The notes below the pieces were generated by a model, which was given only the letters and a program-made list of their open reading frames with translations, ran no database searches and was not told the origin of the DNA. 64,000 nt of DNA, taken from NCBI RefSeq assembly GCF_003350475.1, contig NZ_QQAV01000004.1:124001-188000 (forward strand), given 5' to 3'. Source of the stretch: Pseudacidovorax intermedius. Lineage in GTDB: Bacteria > Pseudomonadota > Gammaproteobacteria > Burkholderiales > Burkholderiaceae_C. Numbering within the stretch: the first letter of the stretch is position 1; each line of letters begins with the position of its first letter. Position numbers and translations under genes: made by a program. Shown piece by piece: positions 19,970 to 29,342 of the stretch.

Positions 19970-20422
19970 TTACTTGGCCAGCGCGAAGCTGCCCTTCATG
20001 ACGCCGGAATGGCCGGGGAAGGAGCAGAAGAAGGTGTAGCCCTCACCCGCCTTGAGCTTGCTCACGTCCACGGCCACCGAGTCGCTTTCGCCGCCGCCCA
20101 CGACCTTGGTGTGGGCGATCACGCGGGTGTCGCCGGGCTTGATGTACTGCTTGTCCAGACCGGCGGCGATGCCATCGTTGGCAACGGCCTGCACGTCGGC
20201 GGTCTTTGCCAGCACCCAGTTGTGGCCCATCGCGGCCTTGGGCATCTTGCCAGCGTGCTTGAGCTGCACGGTGAAGCTCTTGCAGCTCTTGGGCACTTCG
20301 ATGGCGGTCTTGTTGAACTGCATGGCGTCGTTGCCTTCGATCTGCACGCTGCAATCGGCGGCGTAGAGGGGCGTGGAGACAGCGGCCAGCAGGGCTGCGG
20401 CAACGATGAAACGAGACGACAT
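19970..20422 (-). CDS. azu: Azurin (blue copper electron carrier)
   Basis: This 150-residue protein has a signal peptide ([20 protein letters not shown], cut after AA) and a mature part starting [14 protein letters not shown]. The type-1 copper ligands are all seen: His in MGHNWVLAK, and Cys, His and Met in [14 protein letters not shown]. The conserved disulfide Cys residues (DCS and KSCKSF) are present. It carries electrons in the periplasm, often in denitrification or stress. The frame is open to 20839 but the signal peptide sets the start. It is divergent from ompW, with an FNR-like box between the two genes. Confidence 0.96.
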   Translation of the reverse strand: MSSRFIVAAALLAAVSTPLYAADCSVQIEGNDAMQFNKTAIEVPKSCKSFTVQLKHAGKMPKAAMGHNWVLAKTADVQAVANDGIAAGLDKQYIKPGDTRVIAHTKVVGGGESDSVAVDVSKLKAGEGYTFFCSFPGHSGVMKGSFALAK

Positions 20423-20512
20423 GGAGAGTCTTTCGGGATGCGGTTGAAGTCGGATGCGGCCGCGCCAGCGCGAGCCGCAGGGGCATTGTGCGAAGCGCAC
20501 CACAGCATCCGC

Positions 20513-20526
20513 ATGACATGGATCAA
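20513..20526. promoter_or_regulatory. FNR/ANR-like box between azurin and ompW
   Basis: The sequence ATGACATGGATCAA matches the FNR/ANR palindrome TTGAT-N4-ATCAA at 7 to 8 of 10 positions, with one perfect half-site (ATCAA). It lies about 95-110 bp upstream of both start codons. Azurin is a known ANR target in Pseudomonas and ompW a known FNR target in enterics, which makes an oxygen-responsive site plausible. It is a guess based on one good half-site. Confidence 0.4.
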
Positions 20527-20633
20527 GCAACCGGCAGCGGCCCTCGCGCGGCCCCGCGGACTTGCGCCGCGTCAACACCGGCCCCGAGTCCCTTGCAGAC
20601 ACTGACCTGGCATTCACAACCAGAGCACAGCGT

Positions 20634-21296
20634 ATGTCCAGACTGTTCGCCCTCCGGGGCACCACCCTCCTCCTTGCCGCGCTGCTGAGCGGCGGCGCCT
20701 TTGCCCAGAGCACCTCGACGCCCGAAGGCAACTGGCTCGTGCGTGCACGTGCCGTGCGGCTCGATCCGGCCAACAAGTCCAGCGCCATCCCCTCGCTGCT
20801 CGTGCCGGCCGACGCCATCCACGTCAACGACAAGACCATCCCCGAGCTGGACGTGACCTACTTCTTCACGCCCAACATCGCCGCCGAGCTGGTGCTCACC
20901 GTGCCGCAGAAGCAGCGCGTGACCGTCCAGCAGAGCGCCCTGGGCGGCCCGGTGGACATCGGCAGCTTCAAGCACCTGCCGCCCACGCTGATGCTGCAGT
21001 ACCACTTCCTGCCCGAGGGCACCTTCCGCCCCTACGCGGGCGTGGGCCTCAACTACACCCGCATCAGCTCGGTGAACCTGGCCGTGCCGACCGTGGGCAG
21101 CCTGTCGCTCGACAAGAGCAGCGTCGGCCTGGCGCTGGGTGCGGGCGTGGACATCAAGATCGCGCCGCAGTGGTTCCTGAACTTCGACGTGAAGAAGGTG
21201 AAGATCGACTCCGACGTGCGCCTCGGCTGGCAGACCGTCTCGAAGGTCAAGATCGACCCCTGGCTGGTGGGCGTGGGCATCGGCTACCGCTTCTGA
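20634..21296 (+). CDS. ompW: OmpW family outer-membrane protein
   Basis: This 220-residue protein has a signal peptide ([20 protein letters not shown], cut after AFAQ). It is a predicted eight-stranded beta-barrel with OmpW signatures: [14 protein letters not shown] at the mature start, [32 protein letters not shown], and the C-terminal [11 protein letters not shown] ending in Phe as outer-membrane proteins do. OmpW barrels pass small hydrophobic molecules. The start at 20634 is set by the signal peptide. It is divergent from azurin. Confidence 0.93.
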   Translation: MSRLFALRGTTLLLAALLSGGAFAQSTSTPEGNWLVRARAVRLDPANKSSAIPSLLVPADAIHVNDKTIPELDVTYFFTPNIAAELVLTVPQKQRVTVQQSALGGPVDIGSFKHLPPTLMLQYHFLPEGTFRPYAGVGLNYTRISSVNLAVPTVGSLSLDKSSVGLALGAGVDIKIAPQWFLNFDVKKVKIDSDVRLGWQTVSKVKIDPWLVGVGIGYRF

Positions 21297-21392
21297 GCTC
21301 CCGCCTCGGCGAAAGCCTCACAACCTTGCGTCTATAGAGGCTATACGCAAACCCATAGGCCGCCCTTTGCGGGGCACGCCTACACTCAATCA

Positions 21393-21424
21393 CCGGGCCC
21401 AAGTTTCTTGCGCCCGGTTTTTTT
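21393..21424 (+). terminator. Rho-independent terminator / possible attenuator before guaC
   Basis: The stem CCGGGC / GCCCGG (21393-21398 and 21412-21417) is followed by seven T residues. It lies 97 bp after ompW and 97 bp before guaC. It may end the ompW transcript or, if the guaC promoter lies upstream (a TTGCGT..ACGCAA inverted repeat is at 21326-21350), act as a leader attenuator for guaC. Confidence 0.75.
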
Positions 21425-21520
21425 GTGCCCTGCTTTTCCTGCAATGGCGGCACAGGAGGACCGGCCAGGCCAAGCGCTCATCCTTTTCGTTCAACCACGA
21501 TTCCCGGAGCCTGGACTGCC

Positions 21521-22498
21521 ATGCAGATCTTCGATTACGACAACGTTCTGCTCTTGCCGCGCAAATGCCGCGTGGAGAGCCGCGCGGAATGCGACACCAC
21601 CGTGCAACTCGGCAGCCGCCGATTCAAGCTGCCGGTGGTGCCTGCCAACATGAAGACGGTCATCGACGAGGCACGCTGCCTGTGGCTCGCACAGAACGGC
21701 TACTTCTACGTGATGCACCGCTTCGACCTCGACAGCCTGGCCTTCACGCGCCGGATGAAGTCGCAGGGTGCCTTCGCCTCGATCTCGCTGGGCGTCAAGG
21801 ACGCGGACTACCGCACCGTCGATGCGATGGCGGCCGAAGGCCTGGTGCCCGACTACGTGACCATCGACATCGCCCACGGCCATGCCGACAGCGTGCAGCG
21901 CATGATCGGCTACCTCAAGCAGAAGCTGCCGCAGACCTTCGTGATCGCCGGGAACGTCGGCACGCCCGAGGCCGTGATCGACCTGGAAAATTGGGGCGCC
22001 GACGCCACCAAGGTGGGCATCGGCCCTGGCAAGGTCTGCATCACCAAGCTCAAGACCGGCTTCGGCACGGGCGGCTGGCAGCTGTCGGCGCTCAAGTGGT
22101 GCGCCCGCGTGGCCACCAAGCCCATCATTGCCGACGGCGGCATCCGCGAGCACGGCGACATCGCCAAGAGCATCCGCTTTGGCGCCACCATGGTGATGAT
22201 CGGCTCGCTGCTGGCCGGCCTGGAAGAAAGCCCGGGCGAGACCGTCGAAGTGGACGGCAAGCGCTACAAGGAATACTTCGGCTCGGCCTCGGACTTCAAC
22301 AAGGGCGAGTACAAGCACGTCGAAGGCAAGCGCATCCTCGAGCCGGTGCGCGGCACCTGGGAAGGCACCCTGCGCGAGATGCAGGAAGACCTGCAGAGCG
22401 CCGTGAGCTATGCAGGCGGCAAGCAGCTGATGGACATCCGCAAGGTCAACTACGTGATCCTGGGCGGCGACAACGCGGGCGAGCACCTCTTGATGTGA
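21521..22498 (+). CDS. guaC: GMP reductase
   Basis: This 325-residue TIM-barrel enzyme of the IMPDH/GMPR family has the GMP-reductase layout: no CBS domains and a start with [16 protein letters not shown]. The catalytic loop Cys173 is in [17 protein letters not shown], and the phosphate-binding segments are [17 protein letters not shown] and [12 protein letters not shown]. It converts GMP to IMP with NADPH and links guanine and adenine nucleotide pools. The open frame extends to 21425, but the family start is at 21521. It is followed by the tRNA-Ala promoter. Confidence 0.95.
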   Translation: MQIFDYDNVLLLPRKCRVESRAECDTTVQLGSRRFKLPVVPANMKTVIDEARCLWLAQNGYFYVMHRFDLDSLAFTRRMKSQGAFASISLGVKDADYRTVDAMAAEGLVPDYVTIDIAHGHADSVQRMIGYLKQKLPQTFVIAGNVGTPEAVIDLENWGADATKVGIGPGKVCITKLKTGFGTGGWQLSALKWCARVATKPIIADGGIREHGDIAKSIRFGATMVMIGSLLAGLEESPGETVEVDGKRYKEYFGSASDFNKGEYKHVEGKRILEPVRGTWEGTLREMQEDLQSAVSYAGGKQLMDIRKVNYVILGGDNAGEHLLM

Positions 22499-22520
22499 GC
22501 CGCAACGCTGCGCTTATAAT
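22490..22520 (+). promoter_or_regulatory. Promoter of tRNA-Ala
   Basis: A perfect -10 element TATAAT lies at 22515-22520, 14 bp before the mature tRNA 5' end. A possible -35, TTGATG at 22490-22495, overlaps the last codons of guaC with a long 19-bp spacer. A strong -10 at this distance from a tRNA is as expected; the -35 is less certain. Confidence 0.6.
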
Positions 22521-22534
22521 CGCGCGATTGCGTT

Positions 22535-22610
<76 letters not shown>

Positions 22611-22617
22611 ACAATTC

Positions 22618-22649
22618 AAAACCCGTTGATTCGTCAACGGGTTTTTTTT
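22618..22649 (+). terminator. Rho-independent terminator after tRNA-Ala
   Basis: A perfect 9-bp stem, ACCCGTTGA / TCAACGGGT (22621-22629 and 22634-22642), with a TTCG tetraloop is preceded by A residues and followed by eight T residues. The A-run upstream may let it work on both strands. It begins 8 nt after the tRNA CCA. Confidence 0.93.
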
Positions 22650-22673
22650 GCGCGAAATCCAGAGTTTTGTTCG

Positions 22674-22711
22674 CTATTATGAACATTTCAATCATTTTTT
22701 GTCCATAATAG
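22674..22711. promoter_or_regulatory. Inverted-repeat operator of the hipBA-like pair
   Basis: CTATTATGAACA (22674-22685) and TGTCCATAATAG (22700-22711) form an inverted repeat matching at 11 of 12 positions. They lie in an AT-rich patch directly before the antitoxin start at 22716. The arms contain -10-like TATTAT and CATAAT elements, so a repressor bound here would block the promoter. This fits autorepression by the HipB-like protein. Confidence 0.75.
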
Positions 22712-22715
22712 AAGA

Positions 22716-23090
22716 ATGCCGCGCAAGCCCCCTATTGTTTTTCCACAAGAGCAGAGGCTGCTTTCCCAGTTGGGAGAACGGCTGAAACTCGCGCGCATGC
22801 GGCGCAAGCTGAGCAACGCGGTTGTGGCTCAGCGGGCGGGCATCTCCAGGTCCTCCCTCTACAAGGTCGAGGCGGGCGACGCGGGAGCGACCTTGGGCAC
22901 CTACCTTCGAGTCATGGCCGTCCTGGGTCTCGAGGCCGACATCAATGTGCTGGCCGCAGACGACAAGGTAGGCCGCAAGCTTCAGGACCTCACACTTGAA
23001 GCGCCCGCCTCCGCCCCTAGGCGTCGGCGAACTGCCATCAAGCCGCATCCTCCCGTCACCCCCACGGACGGCGCCGGGAGCGCGTCATGA
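22716..23090 (+). CDS. XRE-family antitoxin/regulator, HipB-like
   Basis: This 124-residue protein carries a helix-turn-helix XRE domain at about residues 18-75 (RLKLARMRRKLSNAVVAQRA, then GISRSSLYKVEAGD) and a basic, Pro-rich tail. Its stop overlaps the start of the HipA-like gene (ATGA), the usual antitoxin-toxin arrangement. It probably binds the kinase and represses the operon at the inverted repeat just upstream. The start codon lies only 5 nt from the operator arm and no good Shine-Dalgarno is seen, so the mRNA could be leaderless or nearly so. Confidence 0.85.
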   Translation: MPRKPPIVFPQEQRLLSQLGERLKLARMRRKLSNAVVAQRAGISRSSLYKVEAGDAGATLGTYLRVMAVLGLEADINVLAADDKVGRKLQDLTLEAPASAPRRRRTAIKPHPPVTPTDGAGSAS

Positions 23091-24349
23091 GCGACCGGGG
23101 CAATGCTCTGGAGGTCTGGCTCGATTGCGACCTTGGTCCGCCGTGCCTTGTGGGCACCTTGGCGCACGACCGCGGCCAAATTCGATTCCACTACGAGCGG
23201 TCTTGGCTGCGCGACGCGCGGGCGTTTGCGCTCGACCCGGACCTCTCCCTTGACGAAGCGCCCTTCTTTCCCAAGCCTGAACTAGGTAACTTCGGCATCT
23301 TCCTGGACTCGTCGCCCGACCGATGGGGTCAGACGCTGATGAAGCGTCGTGAGGCACTGCAAGCCAAGGACGAGAAGCGCCCCCCCCGTACGCTGTACGC
23401 GTGGGACTTCCTCATCGGAGTGCAGGACCTCACCCGACAGGGTGCGCTGCGCTTTAGGCCGGCCGGCACCGAGGAGTTCCTGGGCAACGAGAGGATGGCG
23501 GCCCCCCCCATCACCACACTGCGCGAGCTGGAAGCCGTTGCCTATCAGTTAAGCAGCCGCCGTATCGACGACCTCGAAGCGCTACGCAAGTGGCTGACCG
23601 TCTTGGTCGCGCCTGGCGCGTCCTTGGGTGGCGCCAGGCCGAAGGCCAACTTCACTGAGGCCGATGGCTCACTGTGGATCGGCAAATTCCCGGCGCGAGA
23701 CGATGACCGGGACATCGGGGCCTGGGAGTACCTGGTGCATGGCCTCGCGCTGAAGGCGGGAGTGGATGTCCCTGCCGCGAAGGTGGTGCGCCTGAACAAT
23801 CAGTTCCACACCTTCTGTGTGCGACGCTTTGACCGTGTCAACAGCGCGCGACGCTTTTATGCTTCCGCAATGACCTTGCTTCGCAGAGAGCAGAGCGAGG
23901 GCACCAGCTATCTGGAGCTGGCGCAGTTTCTTCGAGCTAAGGGCGACAGCGCCCACGTGGACGCTGACCTCGAGCAATTGTTCCGGAGGGTCGCATTCAA
24001 TGTTGCCGTTGGGAACAGGGATGACCACCTGCGCAACCACGGGTTCGTACTGGGGGCAACGGGCTGGCGCCTGGCGCCGGCATTCGACGTCAATCCGAAC
24101 ATCGACAAGGCAGAACACGTCCTCAACATCGACGACGTGGACAACCGTCCCAGCCTCGGAACAGTCCTGACCACCGCGGCCTTCTATGGGCTTACTGAAG
24201 AACGTGGAAAGCAGATCGTCGAAGAAGTCGTTTCTGTGGTCGACAGGTGGGAAGACGCAGCCAGGCAGGCTGGCCTTGCCAGCGGCGATGTGGAACTTGC
24301 CACCGTGGCGTTCTCCGCCCACGCGCAGTACCGGTCCTCAGCGTGGTAG
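23087..24349 (+). CDS. HipA-like serine/threonine kinase toxin
   Basis: This 420-residue protein has the HipA fold: an N-terminal HipA domain with a start like other HipA proteins, the conserved loop SLGGARPKA (Gly181-Lys186), the catalytic motif Asn310-X-Asp312-X-His314-X2-Asn317 in GNRDDHLRNHGF, and the metal-binding Asp334 in APAFDVNP. All kinase residues are intact. E. coli HipA phosphorylates glutamyl-tRNA synthetase and causes persistence; the target here is unknown. Codon use is somewhat less GC-biased than in neighbours, and the pair sits directly behind a tRNA gene, so acquisition by transfer is possible. Confidence 0.9.
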   Translation: MSDRGNALEVWLDCDLGPPCLVGTLAHDRGQIRFHYERSWLRDARAFALDPDLSLDEAPFFPKPELGNFGIFLDSSPDRWGQTLMKRREALQAKDEKRPPRTLYAWDFLIGVQDLTRQGALRFRPAGTEEFLGNERMAAPPITTLRELEAVAYQLSSRRIDDLEALRKWLTVLVAPGASLGGARPKANFTEADGSLWIGKFPARDDDRDIGAWEYLVHGLALKAGVDVPAAKVVRLNNQFHTFCVRRFDRVNSARRFYASAMTLLRREQSEGTSYLELAQFLRAKGDSAHVDADLEQLFRRVAFNVAVGNRDDHLRNHGFVLGATGWRLAPAFDVNPNIDKAEHVLNIDDVDNRPSLGTVLTTAAFYGLTEERGKQIVEEVVSVVDRWEDAARQAGLASGDVELATVAFSAHAQYRSSAW

Positions 24350-24820
24350 CGGGGCGAAGGCCCCCCGCCAGAACCGAACGAAACGTGGCTCGGCTGCCGC
24401 GCTCGCCCAGGTGTGAGACGTCAAGAGGTTGTTTCTTGACAAGCAGATTTGAGAGATGGACGGCGGGCCGCCGGTGTGCGTGAATGGGCGTCGGATGCTC
24501 AGCTCGAGACAGACTTGCCTGAAATCGTGCGAGCGGAAGGCAGCGCCGGTGCCGGTAAGCAGCCGCTCGATGATGGCCCCCGGTGGCGGTCAGAAGCCCC
24601 CCTCATTGCCCAGGAACAGCACCGCCTGCTGCCCCTTTGCATACGAATGCGTGGCGGATGAACGCCAGGCGGGCAGGGTCGTCGAAGCTTCACACGCCTT
24701 GCCGTGCAGCACGTTCCAGGGCGCCGCGCGATGCCTTTCACCGCCATGCGCCAGGCGCGCCGCGTGAAAAGAGGCTGAACTCCAGCACTGCCGCTGGCCC
24801 CTTCCGCACAAGCCCGAGCC
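24350..24820. other. Intergenic region, 471 bp, no recognisable gene
   Basis: No open frame here looks like a real gene on either strand. A GC-rich hairpin GCGGGG (24349-24354) / CCCCGC (24363-24368) overlaps the hipA stop and could aid termination, but it lacks a T-tract. The remainder, between the toxin gene and the convergent GFA gene, has mixed composition and may be decayed sequence. No copy of the tRNA-Ala 3' end was seen that would mark an integrated element. Confidence 0.5.
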
Positions 24821-25228
24821 TCAGGGCTGCCCTTCGAAGGAGGCCACGCCGTCCGGCAGGCCGACCCAGTCCAGCCGCCGCCGCGTCCAGATCTCGCGCT
24901 GCGGCACACCCAGCGCGTGGCGCTGCTTGATCGTGCCGACGCGCAATGAATAGACCTGGGGATCCTCGGTGGCACAGGCATACAGCGAGCTGCCGCAGAC
25001 CTCGCAGAAAGCGAGCAGGCGCCGGTTGCCGCTGGCCGCGGTCTTGACGTAGGTGCGGGGCGTCCCTCGCAGCAGCCGGAAGCCGGCCGCGGGCGCCGGC
25101 ATGTTGGCGCGGAAGGCAGATCCGGATTGCATCTGGCAATCCGCGCAGTGGCAGACCGTGATCGTGCCGGGCTCCACCTCGGCCTCGTAGGCGATGGCCC
25201 CGCAATAGCACTCACCTTGAACCTTCAT
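24821..25228 (-). CDS. GFA family protein (S-(hydroxymethyl)glutathione-type zinc fold)
   Basis: This 135-residue protein of the GFA (glutathione-dependent formaldehyde-activating) fold has its zinc-binding Cys residues in GECYCGAIAYE, CHCADCQ and FCEVCGSSLYA. Most such proteins have no proven reaction. The start at 25228 (MKVQGECYCG) fits the family; the longer open frame does not. It lies downstream of the SDR gene on the same strand with a 146-bp gap, so co-transcription is uncertain. Confidence 0.88.
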   Translation of the reverse strand: MKVQGECYCGAIAYEAEVEPGTITVCHCADCQMQSGSAFRANMPAPAAGFRLLRGTPRTYVKTAASGNRRLLAFCEVCGSSLYACATEDPQVYSLRVGTIKQRHALGVPQREIWTRRRLDWVGLPDGVASFEGQP

Positions 25229-25374
25229 CGACGACTCCTTGGCATGGGGCGCGCTCGCCCCGACCCCGCCGACTTTAGCCAGGGTGGCGCCGCCATGCAG
25301 GCAGCGCGGGCGGACGCCCCGCCGCGGCGCCCGGCGCGCTAACCGCGGGGCACCGGGCCCGCGGTAGCCCAAGC

Positions 25375-26178
25375 TCAGAGCGCCGCCCCCGCCGCCTCGA
25401 GTGCCGGCTTGACGCTTTCCAGCGCCCCACCGCCGTCGCAGGGAATCACGGCGCCCGAGATGTAGCCCGCATAGGACGAGCCCAGGAACAGGGCCAGGTT
25501 GGCGATGTCGTCCAGCCCGCCGAAACGCTGCAGCGGGACCTGCCGGCGCGCGAACTCGCGGTCCTCCGGCGTCGGCGCCATCAGCTTGCGGAAGCCTTCG
25601 GTCCCATCGATGGGCCCGGGCGAGATGCCGTTGAGCCGGATGCCCTCCCCGCCCCATTCGAGCGCCAGCGCGCGCGTGAGCTGATCCACACCCGCCTTGG
25701 CGGCGCTGGCATGGGCCTGGTAACGCATGGGCACGACGGACTGCGGCGCCGTGATGTTGATCACCGAAGCGCCCGGCCGGCGCAGGTGTGCATGCGCCTG
25801 GCGCAGCACATGGAAGGTGCCCAGCAGGTCGATGTCCACCACGACCTTGAAGCCGTTGGCCGACATGTCCTTGGCTGCGCACAGGAAGTTGCCGGCGGCG
25901 CCGGAGACCAGCACGTCGATGGGACCGAAGGCCTCGGCCGACCGCGCGAAGGCCGCACCCACGGCGTCGAAGTCGCGCACATCGGCGCTGACACCCTGGA
26001 CCTCGCCGCCGTGCTGGCGCAGCGCGGCGACCGCCGCATCGACGTTCTCCGGCTTACGGCTCGCCACGGTGAGACGGGCGCCCTGGCGCGCGAAGGCATG
26101 GGCGATGCCCAGGTTGATGCCGGTGGTGCCGCCGAACACCACGACATGGCGGCCGGTGAAGTCGAGATCGATCTGCAT
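25375..26178 (-). CDS. SDR oxidoreductase resembling 2,4-dienoyl-CoA reductase
   Basis: This 267-residue short-chain dehydrogenase has an NAD(P)-binding loop GGTTGINLGIA. In place of the usual Tyr-X3-Lys it shows His-X-Ser-X2-Lys (QAHASAAKAGVDQLTRALAL), and it continues with LNGISPGPIDGTEG. This pattern is the one seen in peroxisomal-type 2,4-dienoyl-CoA reductases (DECR2), where His replaces Tyr. It therefore probably reduces an unsaturated acyl-CoA, which fits the surrounding acyl-CoA genes. It follows the AraC-type gene on the same strand with a 30-nt gap and is likely the last gene of the 28307-25375 unit. Confidence 0.85.
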   Translation of the reverse strand: MQIDLDFTGRHVVVFGGTTGINLGIAHAFARQGARLTVASRKPENVDAAVAALRQHGGEVQGVSADVRDFDAVGAAFARSAEAFGPIDVLVSGAAGNFLCAAKDMSANGFKVVVDIDLLGTFHVLRQAHAHLRRPGASVINITAPQSVVPMRYQAHASAAKAGVDQLTRALALEWGGEGIRLNGISPGPIDGTEGFRKLMAPTPEDREFARRQVPLQRFGGLDDIANLALFLGSSYAGYISGAVIPCDGGGALESVKPALEAAGAAL

Positions 26179-26208
26179 GGAAGGAAGGCTGCAAGCGAAG
26201 AGGCAGCG

Positions 26209-27060
26209 TCAATGGAAGGCGAAACGCGGCAGGGCGGCGGCACCGCTGCCATAGAGCGCCAGCCGTCTACAGCCGGCAAAGATCGACTTGGGCGTGAGCC
26301 CGTAGATCTGCCGGATCGAGTGGCTGAAATGGGTCGAATCCGGATAGCCGACATCCAGCGCGATGGCGGCCAGGTTGGCGTTCCGGGTGACGAAATAGAG
26401 CAGGCTGCGTGCGCGCTGCCAGGTGCGGAAGCTGCGGAACGGCGCCTCCACCTCGGCGCGGAACAGATGCAGGAAGCGCGACACCGACAGATGGCAGCTG
26501 GCCGCGCAGTCCTCGGCCGGGAAATGGCGGTTGGGGTCGTCCTTGATGCGTGCCAGCACCTGGGCGATGCGGCGGTCCATGGGCCGCGCAGGCAAGGCCG
26601 CACCGAAGAAGGCGCGGTCGAAGTCGGCGGTGCTGGCGTACTGCCGCGTACTGCCGAGCCGGAAGCGCAGCAACGCCTCGCGCAGCGACTGCACGGCCTG
26701 CGGGTCTTGGATGGCCCCCCGCCCGGCACGAAGCACGCCGCACAGATCGGCCGCACGCACCGTGTCGGCCTCGACGAGCACATTGCAGATCATCCGGTCC
26801 ACCGAGACGATGCGGTGCGGGACGTAGGGCGGCACCACCGACAGCAAGGTCTCCTCCCAGCGGCCGCCCTCCACGCAGATGCGATGCGGACGGGCGAGCG
26901 ACAGGTACAGCGAATAGGCGCCGAAGGTGCGCACCGAGGGCGCGCCCAGCAGGCCCACGTACAGCACCCGGTCGGCGTTGAGCCACATCAGCGGCTCGGC
27001 CGGCCCGGCCACGGCCGCCGGTTCCGCTTTCCCCCGTGCGGGATCGGTCGCACTGTGCAT
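26209..27060 (-). CDS. AraC family transcriptional regulator
   Basis: This 283-residue protein has a variable N-terminal half and a C-terminal AraC DNA-binding domain with two helix-turn-helix motifs (CHLSVSRFLHLFRAEVEAPF and LAAIALDVGYPDSTHFSHSI, ending in IYGLTPKSI). It lies between an acyl-CoA dehydrogenase and the SDR gene, reading the same way, so it is part of the catabolic unit. AraC proteins often activate promoters lacking a -35 by binding at about -41, which is the architecture of the six boxed promoters in this region. It is the best candidate activator; this is inference. Confidence 0.9.
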   Translation of the reverse strand: MHSATDPARGKAEPAAVAGPAEPLMWLNADRVLYVGLLGAPSVRTFGAYSLYLSLARPHRICVEGGRWEETLLSVVPPYVPHRIVSVDRMICNVLVEADTVRAADLCGVLRAGRGAIQDPQAVQSLREALLRFRLGSTRQYASTADFDRAFFGAALPARPMDRRIAQVLARIKDDPNRHFPAEDCAASCHLSVSRFLHLFRAEVEAPFRSFRTWQRARSLLYFVTRNANLAAIALDVGYPDSTHFSHSIRQIYGLTPKSIFAGCRRLALYGSGAAALPRFAFH

Positions 27061-27104
27061 CGATATCTCCTTGGCGGTCTGTAGGCAGAGCCGCGGTGCT
27101 GCGC

Positions 27105-28307
<1,203 letters not shown>

Positions 28308-28385
28308 GGGAGGCCTTTCGAGAGGTGGGGCAAGCAGCGGGCCACAAGGATCCGCGAGGTGTTTCGGCCAAATAGTAGGAGGATT

Positions 28386-28396
28386 TCGTCAGACGA
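28386..28396. promoter_or_regulatory. FadR-type GntR operator
   Basis: TCGTCAGACGA is a perfect 11-bp palindrome and fits the FadR-subfamily GntR consensus T-N-GT-N3-AC-N-A at every fixed position. It lies in the divergent region between the acyl-CoA dehydrogenase and the GntR gene. It is downstream of the boxed promoter of the dehydrogenase, where a bound repressor would block transcription. Confidence 0.65.
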
Positions 28397-28476
28397 TCTT
28401 AGGGACTTGCCCCGGCCTCGGTCGCGTGGGCGACGCGCTTCAGGCTGCGCCGCAACGCCGATCGGCGCAGGTCCGC

Positions 28477-28519
28477 AGCGTAGGACAAGGGCCCCTTGCC
28501 GTCTTGCGTCCACCGGCTG
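28477..28519 (-). promoter_or_regulatory. Boxed promoter of the ACAD-AraC-SDR unit
   Basis: In gene sense the box CAGCCGGTGGACGCAAG (28519-28503) is followed by exactly 20 nt and then TACGCT (28482-28477). No -35 consensus is seen. It is the most diverged of six such promoters in this region and leaves a leader of about 160 nt, within which the GntR operator lies. Confidence 0.6.
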
Positions 28520-28598
28520 GGGCGCCCCGCCATGTGCCGGCGCAGTGCCCACTTCGCACCCGCATCGCCTGACAATGACGCAGGAAGACATCCACCCC

Positions 28599-29324
28599 AT
28601 GAGCGACAGCAAGCCCACTGCCCCACGCCGCCCCGCCGCGCGCAAGACACCCGTCACCGTCTCCACAGGCCATCCCCGCAGCACGCCCGACCGCGTGGCC
28701 GACGCGATCGGCAAGGGCATCCTCAATCGCCGGTTCGTGGTGGGCCAGCGCTTGGTCGAAACCGACCTGATGCGCGACCTGGGCGTGGGCCGCAGCACGG
28801 TGCGCGAGGCACTGCGCATCCTGGCCGCCAGCGGTGTGGTCGAACTCACACCGCACCGGGGCGCCGTTATCCGCTCGCTCACCCGCGAGGACGCGACCAG
28901 CCTGCTGGGCGTGCTGGAAGTGCTTTCGGGGCTGGCCGCACGCTTGGCCGCCCAACGCATCCACCTGGGCGACAACGCCAAGCGCTTCGAGGCGGCCGCG
29001 CACAAGCTGGTGCGCGCCGAGACGCCCGAGGCGCTGGACCACGTGCTCGACGCACGCGCCAACTACTACAAGGTCATGTTCGACATCGCGGCAAGCCCGG
29101 AGCTCGACCGCGTGCTGCCGCAGGCCCGGGCCCATCTCTTCCGCGCCCAGTTCCACCACCTGCTCACGCCCGCCGATGTGCGCGGCATGGTGGCCGAATA
29201 CCGCGGCATCACCGAAGCCATCCTGCAGGGCGACGCCGACAAGGCGGAAAAGCGCATGCGCCGCCATCTGCAGAAGTCCGGCGAGCGCACCCTGCCCCGC
29301 ATGCGCGGGCTCGCCCTGGACTGA
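28599..29324 (+). CDS. GntR family regulator (FCD/FadR subfamily)
   Basis: This 241-residue protein has an N-terminal winged helix (about 30-95; VGQRLVETDLMRDLGVGRST, then VREALRILAASGVVEL) and a C-terminal all-helical FCD ligand domain. The start at 28599 has AGGAAG at 28582-28587; an in-frame ATG at 28575 is less well placed. Such regulators usually sense an acid or acyl ligand and repress. A perfect operator for this subfamily lies 200 bp upstream, between it and the divergent acyl-CoA dehydrogenase. It converges on the livM-type gene (19-bp gap). Confidence 0.92.
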   Translation: MSDSKPTAPRRPAARKTPVTVSTGHPRSTPDRVADAIGKGILNRRFVVGQRLVETDLMRDLGVGRSTVREALRILAASGVVELTPHRGAVIRSLTREDATSLLGVLEVLSGLAARLAAQRIHLGDNAKRFEAAAHKLVRAETPEALDHVLDARANYYKVMFDIAASPELDRVLPQARAHLFRAQFHHLLTPADVRGMVAEYRGITEAILQGDADKAEKRMRRHLQKSGERTLPRMRGLALD

Positions 29325-29342
29325 GCGCGGCCGGGCGGGTCC

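Noticed and set aside
24499-24811. Short open frames between hipA and the GFA gene
   Set aside because: They have no ribosome-binding site, no domain and no coding bias beyond that of the region.
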